A stretch of 19,895 bases of DNA from Coriolopsis trogii. Its lineage: Eukaryota; Basidiomycota; Agaricomycetes; Polyporales; Polyporaceae. Shown in pieces: positions 19,212 to 19,895 of this stretch (positions within the stretch are counted from its first letter, which is position 1; every line of letters starts with the position of its first letter). Where the stretch lies: contig JAHYIO010000016.1 of the NCBI GenBank assembly GCA_020543525.1, positions 1 to 19,895 on the forward strand, in the 5' to 3' direction. A model generated the notes under the pieces. The model did not search any database. It saw only the letters and a list, made by a program, of their open reading frames with translations, and was not told the DNA's origin. The position numbers and the translations under genes were made by a program.

Positions 19212-19498
19212 CTTTTAATTCTGTAATTATCGGCTCCGTCAAACAGTAATGTTTGAATGATTAATGGGGAGAATTGCAAGAACGTCTATACTAGATTACT
19301 TGCAGCGGAGCTTGACTCGGTATTAATTTATAATATATCTCTAAATTAAAGGGTCAAGAACGTCAACGACTAACGAGTGAGTAGTACCAACAATAAGCTC
19401 GACACGAGAACCCACAACCTTTCTTAAGGTTGAAGACATAGTCTAAACATCGTTAAGCGATGAGGATGGAGGTTAAATACTCTGTCATTAATATTTTG
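18305..19498 (+). mobile_element. Group I intron in cob, with RNA core near its 3' end
   Basis: The 5' exon ends in GAGT and the intron begins CAAC. The 3' end is a G at 19498, and joining to TGATT restores E-L-I-W-G-G-F if one T is added in ATTTGG. The catalytic core follows the endonuclease: P-like aattgcaagaacgt (about 19272), Q-like acttgcagcggagc (about 19298), R-like gtcaacgacta (19358-19368) and S-like aagacatagtcta (19432-19444). U at the last exon base and G at the last intron base are the group I rule. The core looks well kept, unlike the protein frame. Confidence 0.8.
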
Positions 19499-19606
19499 TG
19501 ATTGGGGAGGCTTCAGCGTAGGAAATGCAACATTAAATAGATTCTTTTCATTACACTACTTATTACCTTTCTTATTAGCTGCCTTAGTTGTGCACATTTA
19601 ATTGCT
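19499..19606 (+). pseudogene. cob: Cytochrome b exon piece ([15 protein letters not shown]...HLIA)
   Basis: It encodes [19 protein letters not shown], then [11 protein letters not shown], then HLIA, a highly conserved part of cytochrome b with transmembrane helix D/E residues. It directly follows the other cob piece once the intron is removed. Two one-base losses disturb the frame: ATTGGGG for ATTTGGGG at 19501-19507 and gtgca for a six-base codon pair near 19590. It ends in GCT before the next intron. Confidence 0.85.
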
Positions 19607-19895
19607 CAGTATGAAGGGCCTTAACACTACCTTATTATATAGGTAGTTTTGAATTTAACTATATGCTGGGATATCCTAAAGTTTAATCTACGTTACGTAA
19701 AATGATTAAAATAATAATGGACAATCAGCAGAAAACAAATTATTTTTAAAGATTAAAGTTTTTGCGTACCTCTTTTCTTCTTAAAAAACGGAAGAAGTAT
19801 ATTAATGGTATACTAAAAATAAAGTCTTAAAATAAGATTTCTCAGAGACTACAAGTTTATATTACTTATTTTTAAGATAAAGTATACTTAAAAAA
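19607..19895 (+). mobile_element. 5' part of a second cob group I intron (cut by window end)
   Basis: Sequence after the exon HLIA no longer encodes cytochrome b. P-like ctatatgctggg (19659-19670) and Q-like ggacaatcagcag (19719-19731) are recognisable group I core elements. The R and S elements and the 3' exon would lie beyond the window. A hairpin-forming stretch (about 19775-19815) follows. No endonuclease frame is visible yet. Confidence 0.65.

Larger units (their letters stand above)
17317..19895 (+). other. Mitochondrial DNA segment (NUMT or assembly chimera), cob region
   Basis: From 17317 to the window end the DNA is strongly AT-rich and carries only fungal mitochondrial features, all on the plus strand and colinear with a cob gene: intron endonuclease remnant, cob exon piece, group I intron with endonuclease, cob exon piece, start of another group I intron. 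All protein frames contain single-base indels, mostly in A or T runs. The left edge falls inside an endonuclease reading frame, so the mitochondrial side is also cut at an arbitrary point. The right edge is not seen. Confidence 0.9.

Overview
The window reads as nuclear DNA of a basidiomycete fungus, most likely an Agaricomycete, joined at its right end to fungal mitochondrial DNA. The evidence is genes split by many short GT-AG introns (about 40-90 nt), a FunK1-type fungal protein kinase, a GCN2-type eIF2alpha kinase, a coiled-coil protein resembling Iec3 of the INO80 complex, and two tRNA-Glu genes. From about 17317 the composition becomes very AT-rich and the content becomes cytochrome b (cob) exon pieces, group I introns and LAGLIDADG homing-endonuclease remnants.  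Layout. Bases 1-3960 (copy A) and 13461-17316 (copy B) are diverged copies of one segment, about 13.46 kb apart and in the same orientation. Each copy holds, in order: a possibly decayed minus-strand gene, two small glycine-, serine- and threonine-rich paralogous genes (three exons each, with a 23-nt middle exon), a minus-strand tRNA-Glu(CTC), and the start of the Iec3-like gene. In copy A the Iec3-like gene continues (3907 to about 5031). In copy B it stops after about 15 codons, where mitochondrial sequence begins. Between the copies lie an intact 818-codon FunK1 kinase on the minus strand (5964-8617, four exons) and a plus-strand GCN2-derived gene (9172-12906, modelled here as 19 exons and 930 codons without a stop).  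The GCN2-derived gene keeps the pseudokinase and the catalytic kinase domain with all key residues. It lacks the N-terminal RWD domain, and homology ends a few dozen residues into the linker before the HisRS-like domain; unrelated sequence caps both ends. It therefore looks like a chimeric partial gene duplicate with an open frame rather than a decayed copy.  The mitochondrial part is colinear: remnant of a LAGLIDADG endonuclease in an upstream intron, cob exon piece, group I intron carrying a two-motif LAGLIDADG gene fused to the upstream exon, second cob exon piece, start of another group I intron. All its reading frames are broken by single-base indels, mostly in homopolymers. This fits a nuclear copy of mitochondrial DNA (NUMT) or a chimeric assembly of error-prone reads; the sequence alone cannot decide. 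All splice models were built by eye from splice signals, frame and remembered family resemblance, with no database search.
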